Notes: a model not told the origin generated them from the letters alone. A stretch of 58,502 nt of DNA from UPXZ01 sp049840795 (GCA_049840795.1 JASGJK010000020.1:1-58502), one strand, 5' to 3'; positions 7,681-17,254 are shown, counted from the stretch's first letter. Numbers and translations: made by a program.

Positions 7681-8766
7681 ATGGCTGAAAACAAATTACT
7701 CGACAAACTTGACGGACTACAACACAAATTTGAGGAAATATCGTTGTTGATTACCGACCCTGCCGTGATGGCAGATATGAAGCGCTATGTTAAACTGAAT
7801 AAGGAATACAGTGAACTCGAAAAAATAATGACGGCTCAAAAAGAGTATATAACTACGCTGGCTAATATTCAAGAAGCAAAAGACATCCTTGCCAACGAAT
7901 CGGACACTGAAATGCGCGAAATGGCAAAAGCGGAATTAGACATCTTAGAGCCAAAAATTCCGGAAATGGAAGAAAACATCAAACTGCTACTCATACCCGC
8001 CGATCCCGAAGACGGTAAAAACGTGGTGATGGAAATCCGCGGTGGCACCGGAGGCGATGAAGCTGCAATTTTTGCCGGCGACCTGTATAAAATGTACACA
8101 CGCTATTGCGAAAGCAAAGGTTGGCAAATTCAGGTAACTGATTTTAGCGAAGGAACTATCGGAGGTTACAAAGAAATTATTTTTGAAGTAAAAGGCGACA
8201 ACGTTTTCGGTACATTAAAGTATGAATCGGGGGTCCACCGTGTGCAACGCGTACCTGCCACCGAAACCCAAGGGCGCGTTCATACTTCGGCTGCCACGGT
8301 AGCCGTACTCCCCGAAGCCGAAGAGTTTGAAGTAGAGATAAATCCTGCTGATATTGATTTCCACACCTCACGTTCAGGCGGTGCCGGCGGACAGAACGTA
8401 AACAAAGTTGAAACAAAAGTACAGCTCACCCACAGACCCACAGGCATTGTGGTGGTATCGCAACAAGCACGTACGCAGTTAGGCAATCGCGAAATTGCAA
8501 TGGAAATGCTCCGTACTAAAATATACAATATGGGATACGAAAAGCATATGGAAGAAATTGCATCCAAACGTAAAACAATGGTTTCGACCGGCGACAGAAG
8601 CGCCAAAATACGCACTTACAACTATCCTCAGGGAAGAATCACCGACCACCGGATAAATTACACCATTTATAATCTTTCTAACTTTATGAATGGAGATATA
8701 CAGGACGTGATAAACCAGCTTATCATCGCAGAAAATGCAGAACGAATGAAAGAAAGCGAACTGTAA
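7681..8766 (+). CDS. prfA: Peptide chain release factor 1
   Basis: A 361-residue class I release factor that reads UAA and UAG on the ribosome and triggers peptide release. The PAT tripeptide anticodon at residues 192-194 (RVPATETQGR) marks it as RF1 rather than RF2. The catalytic GGQ is at 236-238 (SGGAGGQNVNKVE). Length equals the family norm, and the gene is intact, unlike many neighbours. ATG 7681 follows a G-rich repeat rather than a normal ribosome site. It is followed 58 bases later by a promoter box and a toxin-like pair, so it is probably monocistronic. Confidence 0.97.
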   Translation: MAENKLLDKLDGLQHKFEEISLLITDPAVMADMKRYVKLNKEYSELEKIMTAQKEYITTLANIQEAKDILANESDTEMREMAKAELDILEPKIPEMEENIKLLLIPADPEDGKNVVMEIRGGTGGDEAAIFAGDLYKMYTRYCESKGWQIQVTDFSEGTIGGYKEIIFEVKGDNVFGTLKYESGVHRVQRVPATETQGRVHTSAATVAVLPEAEEFEVEINPADIDFHTSRSGGAGGQNVNKVETKVQLTHRPTGIVVVSQQARTQLGNREIAMEMLRTKIYNMGYEKHMEEIASKRKTMVSTGDRSAKIRTYNYPQGRITDHRINYTIYNLSNFMNGDIQDVINQLIIAENAERMKESEL

Positions 8767-8824
8767 ATTAGTGATTTATAAATAATATTCTTACATTTGT
8801 AATTCAAAAACGATAAGAAAAAGG

Positions 8825-9115
8825 ATGAAACCGGTATTAAATAAACGTATATTTTGGGATGTTGATTTTGAAAAAATTGACTACGAAAAAAATATTGCCT
8901 TTGTGGTCAGCCGCGTGATTGAACGTGGCGATGTGGAAGATATACGTCGGTGCAGAAGATATTATGGAGACGAGAAGATAACCGATATTTTATTAAATAT
9001 CAATTATTTACCTGAAAATAAAATATATTTAGCGTCTGCGCTTATCAACCATTCTATTACAGAATTCAAATGTTACAAAAACAGACAATTGAGCCCGGCA
9101 CTTTATCCATATTAA
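8825..9115 (+). CDS. DUF6922-like small protein, putative antitoxin partner
   Basis: A 96-residue protein beginning MKPVLNKRIFWDVDFEKIDY, then a helical segment (FVVSRVIERGDVEDIRRCRR) that resembles the small DUF6922 proteins encoded immediately before AbiEii-type nucleotidyltransferases. Its last 46 bases overlap the next gene, implying translational coupling. A -7 box TACATTTG lies at 8792-8799. By analogy with AbiEi/AbiEii it would act as the antitoxin, but it lacks the classical AbiEi winged-helix plus COG5340 layout. Its role is therefore inferred from position. Confidence 0.65.
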   Translation: MKPVLNKRIFWDVDFEKIDYEKNIAFVVSRVIERGDVEDIRRCRRYYGDEKITDILLNINYLPENKIYLASALINHSITEFKCYKNRQLSPALYPY

Positions 9116-9693
9116 ATGCTCTGATGGAAATACCTGAACTTTCCAATTTTAATTTGGTAGGAGGAACAGCGTTGGCATTGAAATACGGACATCGAAAGTC
9201 CATTGATTTGGATTTATTCTCAGTTGACCCATTTGATCGTCAAATAATAATTAACACTTTGCAAGACACATTTGACAAATCATTTGAGTATGATGGGAGT
9301 TTTTCAAAATGGGGCATATTTGGCTACATTGATAATGTAAAAGTAGATGTTGTGTATTACCCGCATTCACTGCTTGAAGCACCTGTAACTGATGAGAATA
9401 TCCGTTTTGCAAGCGATAAAGATTTAATTGCGATGAAAATTCAGGCAATTTTAGGACGTGGAAAAAAGAAAGACTTTTGGGATGTGGCAGAAATACTAAA
9501 ACACTTCCACATACAAGAAATAATTAATTTTCATAAAGCCAAATATCCCAATCAAATGCTCGGAATAACAATACCGCAAGCATTAGTTTATTTTGTTGAT
9601 GCTGAAGATAGTGTGTCGCCTGTTTCATTAAATATGAGTTGGGAAGAAGTTAAAACACTTATTAAACAAAAAGTAAACGATTATTTGAAATGA
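9070..9693 (+). CDS. Nucleotidyl transferase AbiEii/AbiGii-type toxin family protein
   Basis: A 207-residue nucleotidyltransferase. The signature GGTALALKYGHRKSIDLDLF at residues 31-50 carries the two metal-binding Asp (D46, D48), and VKVDVVYYP near residue 98 supplies the third acidic strand. Lys residues in DLIAMKIQAILGRGKKKDFWD fit the family. Such proteins are toxins of type IV-like abortive-infection systems, adding nucleotides to tRNA or other targets. It overlaps the DUF6922-like gene, making a two-gene module between prfA and pyrF. The ATG at 9070 is the first in frame. Confidence 0.8.
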   Translation: MLQKQTIEPGTLSILNALMEIPELSNFNLVGGTALALKYGHRKSIDLDLFSVDPFDRQIIINTLQDTFDKSFEYDGSFSKWGIFGYIDNVKVDVVYYPHSLLEAPVTDENIRFASDKDLIAMKIQAILGRGKKKDFWDVAEILKHFHIQEIINFHKAKYPNQMLGITIPQALVYFVDAEDSVSPVSLNMSWEEVKTLIKQKVNDYLK

Positions 9694-9722
9694 CAAAAGC
9701 ATATTGTAATTACCCCTTCAAT

Positions 9723-9828
9723 CCCCTCGCGATAGCTATCGCGAGGGGAAGTAAAAAACATACTCAACAATAGCATATAAATAATTTAAACTCATTAATT
9801 TCCCCTTCCCGATAGCTATCGCGAGGGG
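9723..9828. repeat. Two GATAGCTATC palindromic repeats between the toxin gene and pyrF
   Basis: The first copy (9723-9748) is a perfect 26-base palindrome with CCCCTCG arms around CGATAGCTATCG. The second (9802-9828) shares the core but has an imperfect left arm (CCCCTTCC). It is followed by ATTAGGGAGC, which ends five bases before the pyrF start codon. Confidence 0.75.
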
Positions 9829-9842
9829 ATTAGGGAGCAGAT

Positions 9843-10673
9843 ATGAACAAACAACAACTTTTCCAAAACATACAGCGCAAAAAATCCTTCCTCTGTGTAG
9901 GATTAGACACCGACATCAATAAAATTCCGGAATATATATTAAATAATTCCGACGACCCGTTATTTGATTTTAACGTAGCCATTATTGACGCTACTGCCGA
10001 TATGTGCGTAGCATATAAACCAAATCTTGCGTTTTACGAAAGTCACGGTTTGCAAGGTTGGGATGTGCTGGAACGTACTGTGAATTATATTCGCAGTAAA
10101 TATCCCGACCAATTTATTATTGCAGATGCTAAACGTGGCGACATCGGGAATACCTCACAAATGTATGCACGCGCCTTTTTCGAGAATATGAATTTTGATG
10201 CGGTGACAGTTGCACCATATATGGGCGAAGATTCGGTTGTTCCGTTTTTAGGTTATAATGAAAAATGGGTTATTATTTTGGCATTGACTTCCAACAAAGG
10301 TGCTTATGACTTTCAATTTATGGAACAAGACGGCGAAAAACTTTTTGAAAAAGTGCTGAAAACCTCCCAAAACTGGGGAACGGATGAAAATCTGATGTAC
10401 GTGGTAGGCGCCACAAAAGCCGAAATGCTTGCCGGTGTACGAAAAATTGTTCCCAATCATTTTCTGCTCGTTCCCGGAGTTGGAGCGCAAGGAGGAAGTT
10501 TGCAAGAAGTTGCAAAATATGGTTTGAACGACGAATGCGGATTACTTGTAAACTCTTCACGACAAATACTTTACGCCTCATCCGAAAGAAATTTTGCCGA
10601 TGCTGCACGTAACGAAGCCCACAACGTGCAACGGGAAATGGAAGAACTGCTAAGAGCTAAAGAGTTGATATAA
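9843..10673 (+). CDS. pyrF: Orotidine 5'-phosphate decarboxylase (subfamily 2)
   Basis: A 276-residue enzyme that decarboxylates OMP to UMP, the last step of de novo pyrimidine synthesis. The length and N-terminus (FLCVGLDTDINKIP) are those of the long subfamily 2. The catalytic DAKRGD motif has Lys97 and Asp100, and the phosphate-binding loop VPGVGAQGG is present near residue 200. It is intact. It stands alone between the toxin module and a convergent operon, with a terminator following at 10696. Confidence 0.95.
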   Translation: MNKQQLFQNIQRKKSFLCVGLDTDINKIPEYILNNSDDPLFDFNVAIIDATADMCVAYKPNLAFYESHGLQGWDVLERTVNYIRSKYPDQFIIADAKRGDIGNTSQMYARAFFENMNFDAVTVAPYMGEDSVVPFLGYNEKWVIILALTSNKGAYDFQFMEQDGEKLFEKVLKTSQNWGTDENLMYVVGATKAEMLAGVRKIVPNHFLLVPGVGAQGGSLQEVAKYGLNDECGLLVNSSRQILYASSERNFADAARNEAHNVQREMEELLRAKELI

Positions 10674-10695
10674 AACATCTAAAGAAAAAACAAAA

Positions 10696-10734
10696 AACAC
10701 AAAATCTATAATTTGTATTGTTAGACTTTGTGTT
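10696..10734. terminator. Probable bidirectional terminator between pyrF and the hexuronate operon
   Basis: AACACAAA (10696-10703) pairs with TTTGTGTT (10727-10734), with an inner CTA/TAG pair. The A-rich left flank and T-rich right flank fit use from both sides of this convergent junction. Confidence 0.5.
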
Positions 10735-10766
10735 CATTATTTGATCGGTTTTTACACGAATGTATC

Positions 10767-12231
10767 TTATATTTCTATCGGTTTATACTTGGGTACCAGT
10801 GTTTTCATCACCGTCCAGCCTATTAAATATGCAAACGCACAGATGCAGAAATCTACAAAATAACCTGCCGGCTTTCCTTCAAATCCCATAAAATTCATAT
10901 TGCTCTCACCTGCAAAAACAAATAATTTACCGGCTGACTTTTGCAAAATCATAGAGCCGATGCCTCCTGCCATACCACCAATACCTGTAATGGTAGCAAT
11001 TGCACCTTTTGGAAACATATCGCCGACAGTAGAGAATAAATTAGCGCTCCACGCCTGATGGGCAGCACATCCGATGGATATAAGCAATACCGGAATCCAA
11101 GCAGCATTCTTACCCAAGTATGAATAATGAATACCCAATGGTTGCGCCAGCAACACGGCAAGTGGAAAAAAAGCAAAAATCAACATCGCTTTCATACGTG
11201 CCGCATAGGGATCTTGCCCGCTTCGATTAATAAATATTGTAGGTAATTTACCTCCAAATATAGACAATACGGTAACTATTGCATAAAGCGTAAAAATAAG
11301 CGCCATCCCTAATCCTTCAGAGGTTTTGATACCAAATTGAGTGTTTAAGTAAGAAGGAGTCCAAAACAAGAAGAACCACCATACGCCATCGGTCATAAAT
11401 TTTCCTACGGCAAACGCCCAGGTTTGTTTATAAGTAAAACATTGTAAAAAAGGAATTTTTTCAACTTTATTCTCTTGTTTCAACGATGAGGTGTCTTCTT
11501 TTTTATCTTGCTCGATGTATTCCAATTCCAGTTTGTTCACCCTTTTACTTTTATCCGGTTTATCATAAACAAACACCCAAAAGCTCATCCAAAGAAAACC
11601 TAAAGCACCGATAACGATAAACGCGACTTCCCATCCGAAAAGCTTTGCAAGCGGTGGTATTGACAAGGGAGCGAAAAGAGCACCAATAGATGCACCGGCA
11701 TTGAATATAGAAGTAGCGTAGGCACGATCTTTTTTAGGAAAATATTTCTGCTGTTGCCTTTATCGCCGCAGGAAAATTACCGGCTTCACCCAACGCTAAA
11801 ATTCCTCGTGCCACAAGGAAACTCCACATACTTATAGTAGCTATCATCACGGCTAAATCACCTGTTGCGCCTATCAGAGCAGCTTTATTTTCTAATCCAA
11901 CATACGATTCTGTCACAATTCCGCAAGTAGCATGTAGACATGCGCCAATACTCCAAATACCGATAGACCATAAAAATCCTTTTTTTGTCCCCAGCCATTC
12001 TACAAAACGACCTGCGAAAAGCATACAGATAGCGTAAAATATCGAAAAGAAGGAGGTTATGGTACCGTAATGGTTTTCATTCCAATGAAATTCCGGTTTT
12101 ATAAACTCATCCCAAGTCAGAGAAAGTACCTGTCTGTCGAGGTAGTTAATTGTTGTTGCAAAAAACAACATTGCACAAATAGTCCATCTAAAGCTGGTCA
12201 TTGTCTTTGTGCTTTCATTTGATTTAGTCAT
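10767..12231 (-). CDS. exuT: Hexuronate MFS transporter, ExuT-like (one frameshift)
   Basis: A major facilitator superfamily transporter of the anion:cation symporter branch that imports glucuronate/galacturonate or aldonates. The N-terminal part (ICAMLFFATTINYLDRQVLS) carries the NYLDR signature of ExuT relatives. About 12 membrane helices follow, with GEAGNFPAAIKATAE, a conserved family stretch, just before the break. The frame shifts near 11745-11747, where reading GAATATTTT instead of GAAATATTTT restores EYFPKKDRAYATSIFNAG and joins the two parts. The frame-restored length is about 487 residues, longer than E. coli ExuT because of a charged central loop. It is the last gene of the operon headed by the LacI regulator. 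Confidence 0.85.
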
Positions 12232-12279
12232 TTGTTACGTGTTTTATATGTGTTATTAAACTTTTGATGATTTGCGTTA

Positions 12280-12942
12280 TTATCTGATTTTTTTTACAAT
12301 ATCCAGCACATTGGCACAAAGCTCGGTGATAATGTTCCATGTTTGGCTCTTAATTACATCTGCCGGAAATAAGTTAGAACCCATTCCTACACAAGTAACA
12401 CCGGCATCAAACCACATCTTCAAATTGCCCTCTTCGGGCTTTACTCCACCGGTAACCATCAGATTAGACCAAGGCATCGGCGCTTTAAGATTCTTCACAA
12501 AAGCAGCCCCAAGCACATCACCCGGAAATACTTTACAAAGATCACATCCGGCTTCCTGTGCAAAGCCTACTTCCGATACCGAACCACAACCGGGCGAGTA
12601 AGGTATCAAACGGCGATTACATACTTTTGCCACATCGGGATTAAATAAAGGACCTACTACAAAGTTGGCGCCTAACTGAATGTATAGCGAAGCTGTGGGG
12701 GCATCTACGATTGAGCCTACACCCAATATCATCTCAGGGCACTCTTTGATTGCAAATTTAACCAACTCTCCAAAAACTTCGTGGGCAAAATCGCCTCGAT
12801 TGGTAAACTCAAAAGCACGAATACCACCATCGTAACACGCTTTTAATACGTTCTTTGCAATTTCAATATCCGAATGATAAAAAACCGGAACAATTCCTGT
12901 GGATTTCATTGCAGAAATCACTTCTATTTTACTGAATTTCAT
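12280..12942 (-). CDS. eda: 2-dehydro-3-deoxyphosphogluconate (KDPG) aldolase
   Basis: A 220-residue class I aldolase that splits KDPG into pyruvate and glyceraldehyde 3-phosphate, the last step of hexuronate breakdown. Family landmarks are GIRAFEFTNRGD (Glu general base), the phosphate loop and LCKVFPGDVLG with the Schiff-base Lys, then MVTGGVKPEEGNL. The open frame extends upstream to 13077, but ATG 12942 gives the expected N-terminus (MKFSKIEVISAMKSTGIVPV), and the upstream 100 bases look like spacer containing a C-run/A-run repeat. It is downstream of kdgK, as expected for the pathway. Confidence 0.93.
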   Translation of the reverse strand: MKFSKIEVISAMKSTGIVPVFYHSDIEIAKNVLKACYDGGIRAFEFTNRGDFAHEVFGELVKFAIKECPEMILGVGSIVDAPTASLYIQLGANFVVGPLFNPDVAKVCNRRLIPYSPGCGSVSEVGFAQEAGCDLCKVFPGDVLGAAFVKNLKAPMPWSNLMVTGGVKPEEGNLKMWFDAGVTCVGMGSNLFPADVIKSQTWNIITELCANVLDIVKKIR

Positions 12943-13045
12943 AGTTTGCTTCTTCTCCCCCTTGCAAAAAAAGGGAAATTTGGTTTTTAAAAATTTTTCT
13001 GTTTTTCTAACTGTATAAGTCCCTTCAGTGAGAATCTTAAAGGTT

Positions 13046-14089
13046 TTATCTTGATACTCTCCCGCTCCCATCGCCACCCATCAAACTTTCGACTTCGGCT
13101 ACCGAAACTAAATTAAAGTCACCGTAAACAGTGTGTTTCAGACATGAAGCGGCTACCGCGAAATCCAATGATTTCTGATCATCAGAAGGGTAAGTAAGTA
13201 AACCGTAAATCAAACCACCCATAAACGAATCGCCACCGCCCACTCTGTCAACAATATGAGTTATATCGTATCGTTTTGATTCGTAAAGTTTTCCATCGGC
13301 ATACAATACACCACCCCAAGTATTATGATTGGCATTGATTGAGCCACGTAAGGTAATAATCACTTTTTTTGCACGAGGAAATTTTTTCATTAATTGTGTA
13401 CAAACGCTCTCAAATTCGGCGGCATCCACTTCACCACCGGTATGTGCCACATCAAATCCTTCGGGTTTAATCCCAAAAACTTTTTCTGCGTCTTCTTCAT
13501 TTCCGAGAATCACATCGCATCCTTCTACCAAAGCCGGCATTATTTCAGATGCTTTTTTACCATATTTCCACAAATTTTTACGATAGTTTAAATCCGTGGA
13601 AACTGTTACACCTAATTCATTAGCCACTTTAATAGCTTCGAGACAAGCATCGGCGGCGCCTTGCGAAAGTGCGGGTGTAATTCCTGTCCAATGAAACCAA
13701 TCTGCACCTTTCAATACTTCATGCCAGTTTATCATTCCCGGTTTTATATCGGCAATTGATGAATTAGCACGGTCATACACCACCTTTGAAGCACGTGCAA
13801 CCGCTCCCGTTTCTAAAAAATATATGCCGAGTCGTTCACCTCCTCTGATAATGTTTTGAGTACCTACATTATATTTTCTTAGTTCCGAGACACACCATTC
13901 TGCAATATCGTTTTTAGGTAAACGTGTTACAAACTCAGCCTCCAATCCATAGTTGGCAAGTGACACCGCTACATTTGCTTCGCCACCGCCAAAAGTCGAA
14001 TTCAGACTTTGCGATTGGATAAATCGTTGATATCCGGGAGTTGCCAAACGTAGCATTATTTCTCCGAAAGTGACTATTTTTTTACTCAT
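13046..14089 (-). CDS. kdgK: 2-dehydro-3-deoxygluconokinase (PfkB family)
   Basis: A 347-residue ribokinase-fold sugar kinase that phosphorylates KDG to KDPG. The N-terminal VTFGEIMLRLATPGYQRF and GGGEANVAVSLANYG bind the sugar. The PfkB signature DRVGGGDSFMGGLIYG near residue 280 carries the catalytic Asp. The length is typical for Bacteroidota KdgK. It starts 11 bases after uxuA ends and is followed by eda, consistent with consecutive steps: mannonate to KDG to KDPG to pyruvate plus GAP. The C-terminus (GGDGSGRVSR) is slightly extended past the domain. Confidence 0.93.
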   Translation of the reverse strand: MSKKIVTFGEIMLRLATPGYQRFIQSQSLNSTFGGGEANVAVSLANYGLEAEFVTRLPKNDIAEWCVSELRKYNVGTQNIIRGGERLGIYFLETGAVARASKVVYDRANSSIADIKPGMINWHEVLKGADWFHWTGITPALSQGAADACLEAIKVANELGVTVSTDLNYRKNLWKYGKKASEIMPALVEGCDVILGNEEDAEKVFGIKPEGFDVAHTGGEVDAAEFESVCTQLMKKFPRAKKVIITLRGSINANHNTWGGVLYADGKLYESKRYDITHIVDRVGGGDSFMGGLIYGLLTYPSDDQKSLDFAVAASCLKHTVYGDFNLVSVAEVESLMGGDGSGRVSR

Positions 14090-14100
14090 ATTTTTTGTTT

Positions 14101-15276
14101 TTAATTGTTAAATAATGATTTTGCTATTCCCATTTCCAAACCCCGAAGCTCGGCTAACCCACGTAAACGCCCAATAGCTGAATAACCTGGATTTGTTTTC
14201 TTATTCAAGTCATCGAGCATTTGATGTCCGTGGTCAGGACGCAACGGAATAGATTTTTTTCTCTCTTGCTCTATCTCAAGCAAGCATTTCATCACTTCAT
14301 ACATATCTACATTTCCCTCCAAATGATTGGCTTCGTAAAAATTACCCTCATCATCCCGTTGCGTACTCCTAAAATGAACAAAATTCACGCGTTCTTTGAA
14401 TCGTTTCATAATGCCGGTCAAGTCATTGTGCGATACAACTCCAAACGAGCCGGTACACAGGCACAATCCGTTAGATAAACTCGGAACAGCCTCGATTAAC
14501 TCATTGAAATCATCTGCCGAACTTAAAATACGAGGCAAACCCAAAATAGAATAAGGTGGGTCATCAGGATGAATAACCATTTTCACTCCCGATTTTTCCG
14601 CTACCGGTACTATTTCTTTCAAAAAACAAATCAAATTTTGTTTCAATTTTTCGGAACTGATATTTTTGTACCGATTGAGTTCACGCTGCAATTGTTCTAC
14701 CGTAAAACTTTCTTCAGAACCCGGCAAACCGGCAACAATATTTCTTGTGAGTTTTTGTTTATCGGCTTCCGTCATTTGCGAAAAGCGTTCTTTTGCTTTC
14801 GCTATTTCTTCGGATGAATAATCTCTTTCACCATCGGGACGTTTCAAAATATATAAATCAAATGCGACAAACGCTGCTCGTTCAAACCGAAGTGCTTTAG
14901 AGCCATCCGGTAATGTATATTCCAAATCTGTACGTGTCCAATCAAGTACGGGCATAAAGTTGTAAGTCACCGTAGCAATACCACATTTACCGAGATTTCG
15001 TATCGATTCCTTGTAATTTTCTATGCATTTTTCAAAATTACCTGTTTGGGTTTTAATATGCTCGTGTACAGGCACACTTTCAACCACCGACCACCGCAAA
15101 CCGGCATTTTCAATCATCTTTTTTCGCTTCGAAATCTCTTCCATCGTCCAAATTTCACCATTAGGAATGTGATGTAAAGCCGTAACAACTCCGGTTGCAC
15201 CGGCTTGCTTTACATCCCAAAGACTCACCGGATCGTTAGGACCGTACCATCGCCAAGTTTGCTCACATAAATACAT
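14101..15276 (-). CDS. uxuA: Mannonate dehydratase
   Basis: A 391-residue TIM-barrel metalloenzyme that dehydrates D-mannonate to 2-keto-3-deoxygluconate. It opens with the characteristic MYLCEQTWRWYGPNDPVSL and has KMVIHPDDPPYSILGLPRI near residue 220, CTGSFGV, and HLEGNVDMYEV plus RPDHGHQMLDD for metal and substrate contacts. The gene is intact and of normal length. It lies between the SDR oxidoreductase and kdgK. Confidence 0.96.
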   Translation of the reverse strand: MYLCEQTWRWYGPNDPVSLWDVKQAGATGVVTALHHIPNGEIWTMEEISKRKKMIENAGLRWSVVESVPVHEHIKTQTGNFEKCIENYKESIRNLGKCGIATVTYNFMPVLDWTRTDLEYTLPDGSKALRFERAAFVAFDLYILKRPDGERDYSSEEIAKAKERFSQMTEADKQKLTRNIVAGLPGSEESFTVEQLQRELNRYKNISSEKLKQNLICFLKEIVPVAEKSGVKMVIHPDDPPYSILGLPRILSSADDFNELIEAVPSLSNGLCLCTGSFGVVSHNDLTGIMKRFKERVNFVHFRSTQRDDEGNFYEANHLEGNVDMYEVMKCLLEIEQERKKSIPLRPDHGHQMLDDLNKKTNPGYSAIGRLRGLAELRGLEMGIAKSLFNN

Positions 15277-15301
15277 AACTCGTAAAATATTTATTTTTTA
15301 C

Positions 15302-16126
15302 TTAAATTGAAAAAGCATTAAAACCGCCGTCAACAATTGCAACCGTGCCGGTTACAAATTTGGAAGCATCGCTGATAAGATAATGAACAGTTCCAAACAA
15401 TTCATCAGGCTCTCCAAAGCGTTTGAAAGGAGTTTGACGAATGATGTCCTTTGAACGTTCCGTTAATGAGCCATCCGGACTTGTCAATAGATTTTTATTT
15501 TGTTTTGTTAAGAAAAAACCGGGAGCAATGGCATTTATTCTAAATTTCTGACCAAACTTTAACGACAATTCACTTGCCATAAATTGCGTAAAACTGTTGA
15601 CCGCCGCCTTTGCCATTCCGTATCCGCAAACACGTGTTAACGGACGAAAAGCCGACATCGACGAAAAGTTCAACACAACTCCGCTACCATTTTTCACCAT
15701 ATTTTCCAAAAAAACTTGTGTAGGCAGTATTGTTCCGAACAAATTCAGGTCAAGCACTTTGTGCATCGCTTCAATGCTCACGTCAAATATTGTTTGATCC
15801 GGACGAATATTTGCTTCATCGATATTCCCTCCGGCTGCATTTAGAAGCACTTCAATGTTGCCAAATTTTCCGACAATCTTTTCGCGCGCTTCAATCAATG
15901 ATTCTTTGTCGAGCACGTCTGCCAAATAAAACCCGGCTTGTTGTCCATTCTTTTCGGCCTCATTTACAAACTTCTCACCGGCTTCGCGGTTTCTTCCCAA
16001 AGCTATTACCGTTGCTTTTTGAGAAAGCAGATATTGAGAAATATTTGCACCCAGCACACCCAATCCTCCTGTGATTACTACGACTTTGCCTGAAATATCG
16101 AATAAGTTTTCCATCGTTTTTGTCAT
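15302..16126 (-). CDS. D-mannonate oxidoreductase, short-chain dehydrogenase type
   Basis: A 274-residue SDR. The cofactor loop is TGGLGVLG (residues 20-27), followed by NAAGG. The catalytic triad is Ser in FSSMSAF with Tyr and Lys in YGMAK. A C-terminal FVTGTVAIVDGGF completes the fold. Its position directly before uxuA and after the LacI regulator indicates reduction of fructuronate to mannonate, replacing the unrelated long-chain UxuB of E. coli. The ATG at 16126 is used; a second Met four codons later is an alternative. It is separated from the regulator gene by three bases. Confidence 0.88.
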   Translation of the reverse strand: MTKTMENLFDISGKVVVITGGLGVLGANISQYLLSQKATVIALGRNREAGEKFVNEAEKNGQQAGFYLADVLDKESLIEAREKIVGKFGNIEVLLNAAGGNIDEANIRPDQTIFDVSIEAMHKVLDLNLFGTILPTQVFLENMVKNGSGVVLNFSSMSAFRPLTRVCGYGMAKAAVNSFTQFMASELSLKFGQKFRINAIAPGFFLTKQNKNLLTSPDGSLTERSKDIIRQTPFKRFGEPDELFGTVHYLISDASKFVTGTVAIVDGGFNAFSI

Positions 16127-16129
16127 TAT

Positions 16130-17192
16130 TTATTGAAAGTTATAAAAATCAACATTTTCACGCACCAAAATATCAAGTGGAATGTAATTTTTCGCATTCG
16201 GCATAGTTTTTCTCAACAGAAAATTACAAAGCGATTTGGTTGTTTCATACCCCTGATAATAAGGTCGTTGTGCGATAAGTACGTCAACAAAGCCTTTTTT
16301 CATCATGGCTATATTTTTTTCCACTCCATCATACCCCACCAGCACGGTATCATCAATATTATTTTCCTCAAAATAACGAGCAACAATATGGCACGTAGAA
16401 TTGAAAACAATAACTCCTTTTACTTTATGCTCAAGGAAGAAATCGTCTAAAATCATATCATTACGTTTTTTGTCCACATATTCTAAGTTTATCCTGAAAA
16501 CTTTTCCTTCAAAATATTTTTCCTTTTAAATACTCTAAAAAACCGTTTTCACGGTTTATGCTCTGATTCGAACGTAAGCCGTTTTTTGCATTAAGCAGTA
16601 CGATTAAGATATTATCCTTTTTCCCTACCAGTGAAAGCAACATTCGGGCACTCAACTTCCCTCCGCTCAATGAATCTGTACCATAAAATGCCAATGGTTT
16701 ATGATGCCGAAGGTTAAAATCCATATACATAAAAGGTATTTCATTTTCAGCTAAATAGTCGGATAACAAGGCAAACTCATCTTTAAAAAGTACAGCTAAT
16801 ATAACTCCGTCAAATTTTTCTGACAGCAACATTTCATTTACTTTTTTCATACTCGCACTGTCGTATTGATCAAAGTAAATCTTTTGCATTTGCATTCCGA
16901 ATTGGCTAAACTCATTGATGGCTTCGTCTATTCCCATCGATACAAGTTCCCAATATTCTCCCTTTTTGGATAATGGAATAACTGCTGCCAAATGATATTT
17001 TTTATTTGATGCCAATGCGCTGGCTATAATATTCGGATGGTAATCAACTTGTTGCAATATTTCGTTGATTTTTTCTAAATTCTTTGTCGAAACTTTACCT
17101 CGGTGGTGCAACACACGATCGACAGTACCGGCAGAAACACCAGCCAGACGTGCAATTTCTTTGATTGTTATATTTTCGGGAAAGTTTTTCAT
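16130..17192 (-). CDS. LacI-family regulator of the hexuronate operon (one frameshift)
   Basis: A transcription factor with an N-terminal HTH (ITIKEIARLAGVSAGTVDRV, residues 8-27) and hinge, then a periplasmic-binding-protein-like sensor domain (FMYMDFNLRHH, VLVGYDGVEKN). The frame breaks at 16517-16521, an A5 run on the coding strand. With four A, the sequence reads EYLKGKYFEGKVFRINLEY and continues to the stop at 16130. The restored length is about 354 residues. It is the first gene of the uxu operon, and its probable operator lies just upstream. The ligand is likely a hexuronate pathway intermediate. Confidence 0.85.
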
Positions 17193-17213
17193 CGTATTTT
17201 ACAATCTATGGTG

Positions 17214-17254
17214 CAAAAATAATAAAAGATTTTAAATGTGTGTGCGTACACACA
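17214..17254 (-). promoter_or_regulatory. Promoter and probable LacI-type operator of the hexuronate operon
   Basis: On the minus strand the -7 box TATTTTTG lies at 17221-17214, about 22 bases before the regulator's start codon. The near-perfect palindrome TGTGTGTGCGTACACACA at 17237-17254 covers the position where the -33 element would sit. A centred C-G step within an 18-base dyad is typical of LacI-family operators. No clear -33 TTG is visible. Autoregulation by the adjacent LacI-type protein is inferred. Confidence 0.6.

Noticed and set aside
10318..10608. Minus-strand frames inside pyrF
   Set aside because: Antisense shadows of an intact conserved gene.
12272..12601. 109-codon plus-strand ORF over eda
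   Set aside because: Antisense to a well-conserved aldolase; no protein features.
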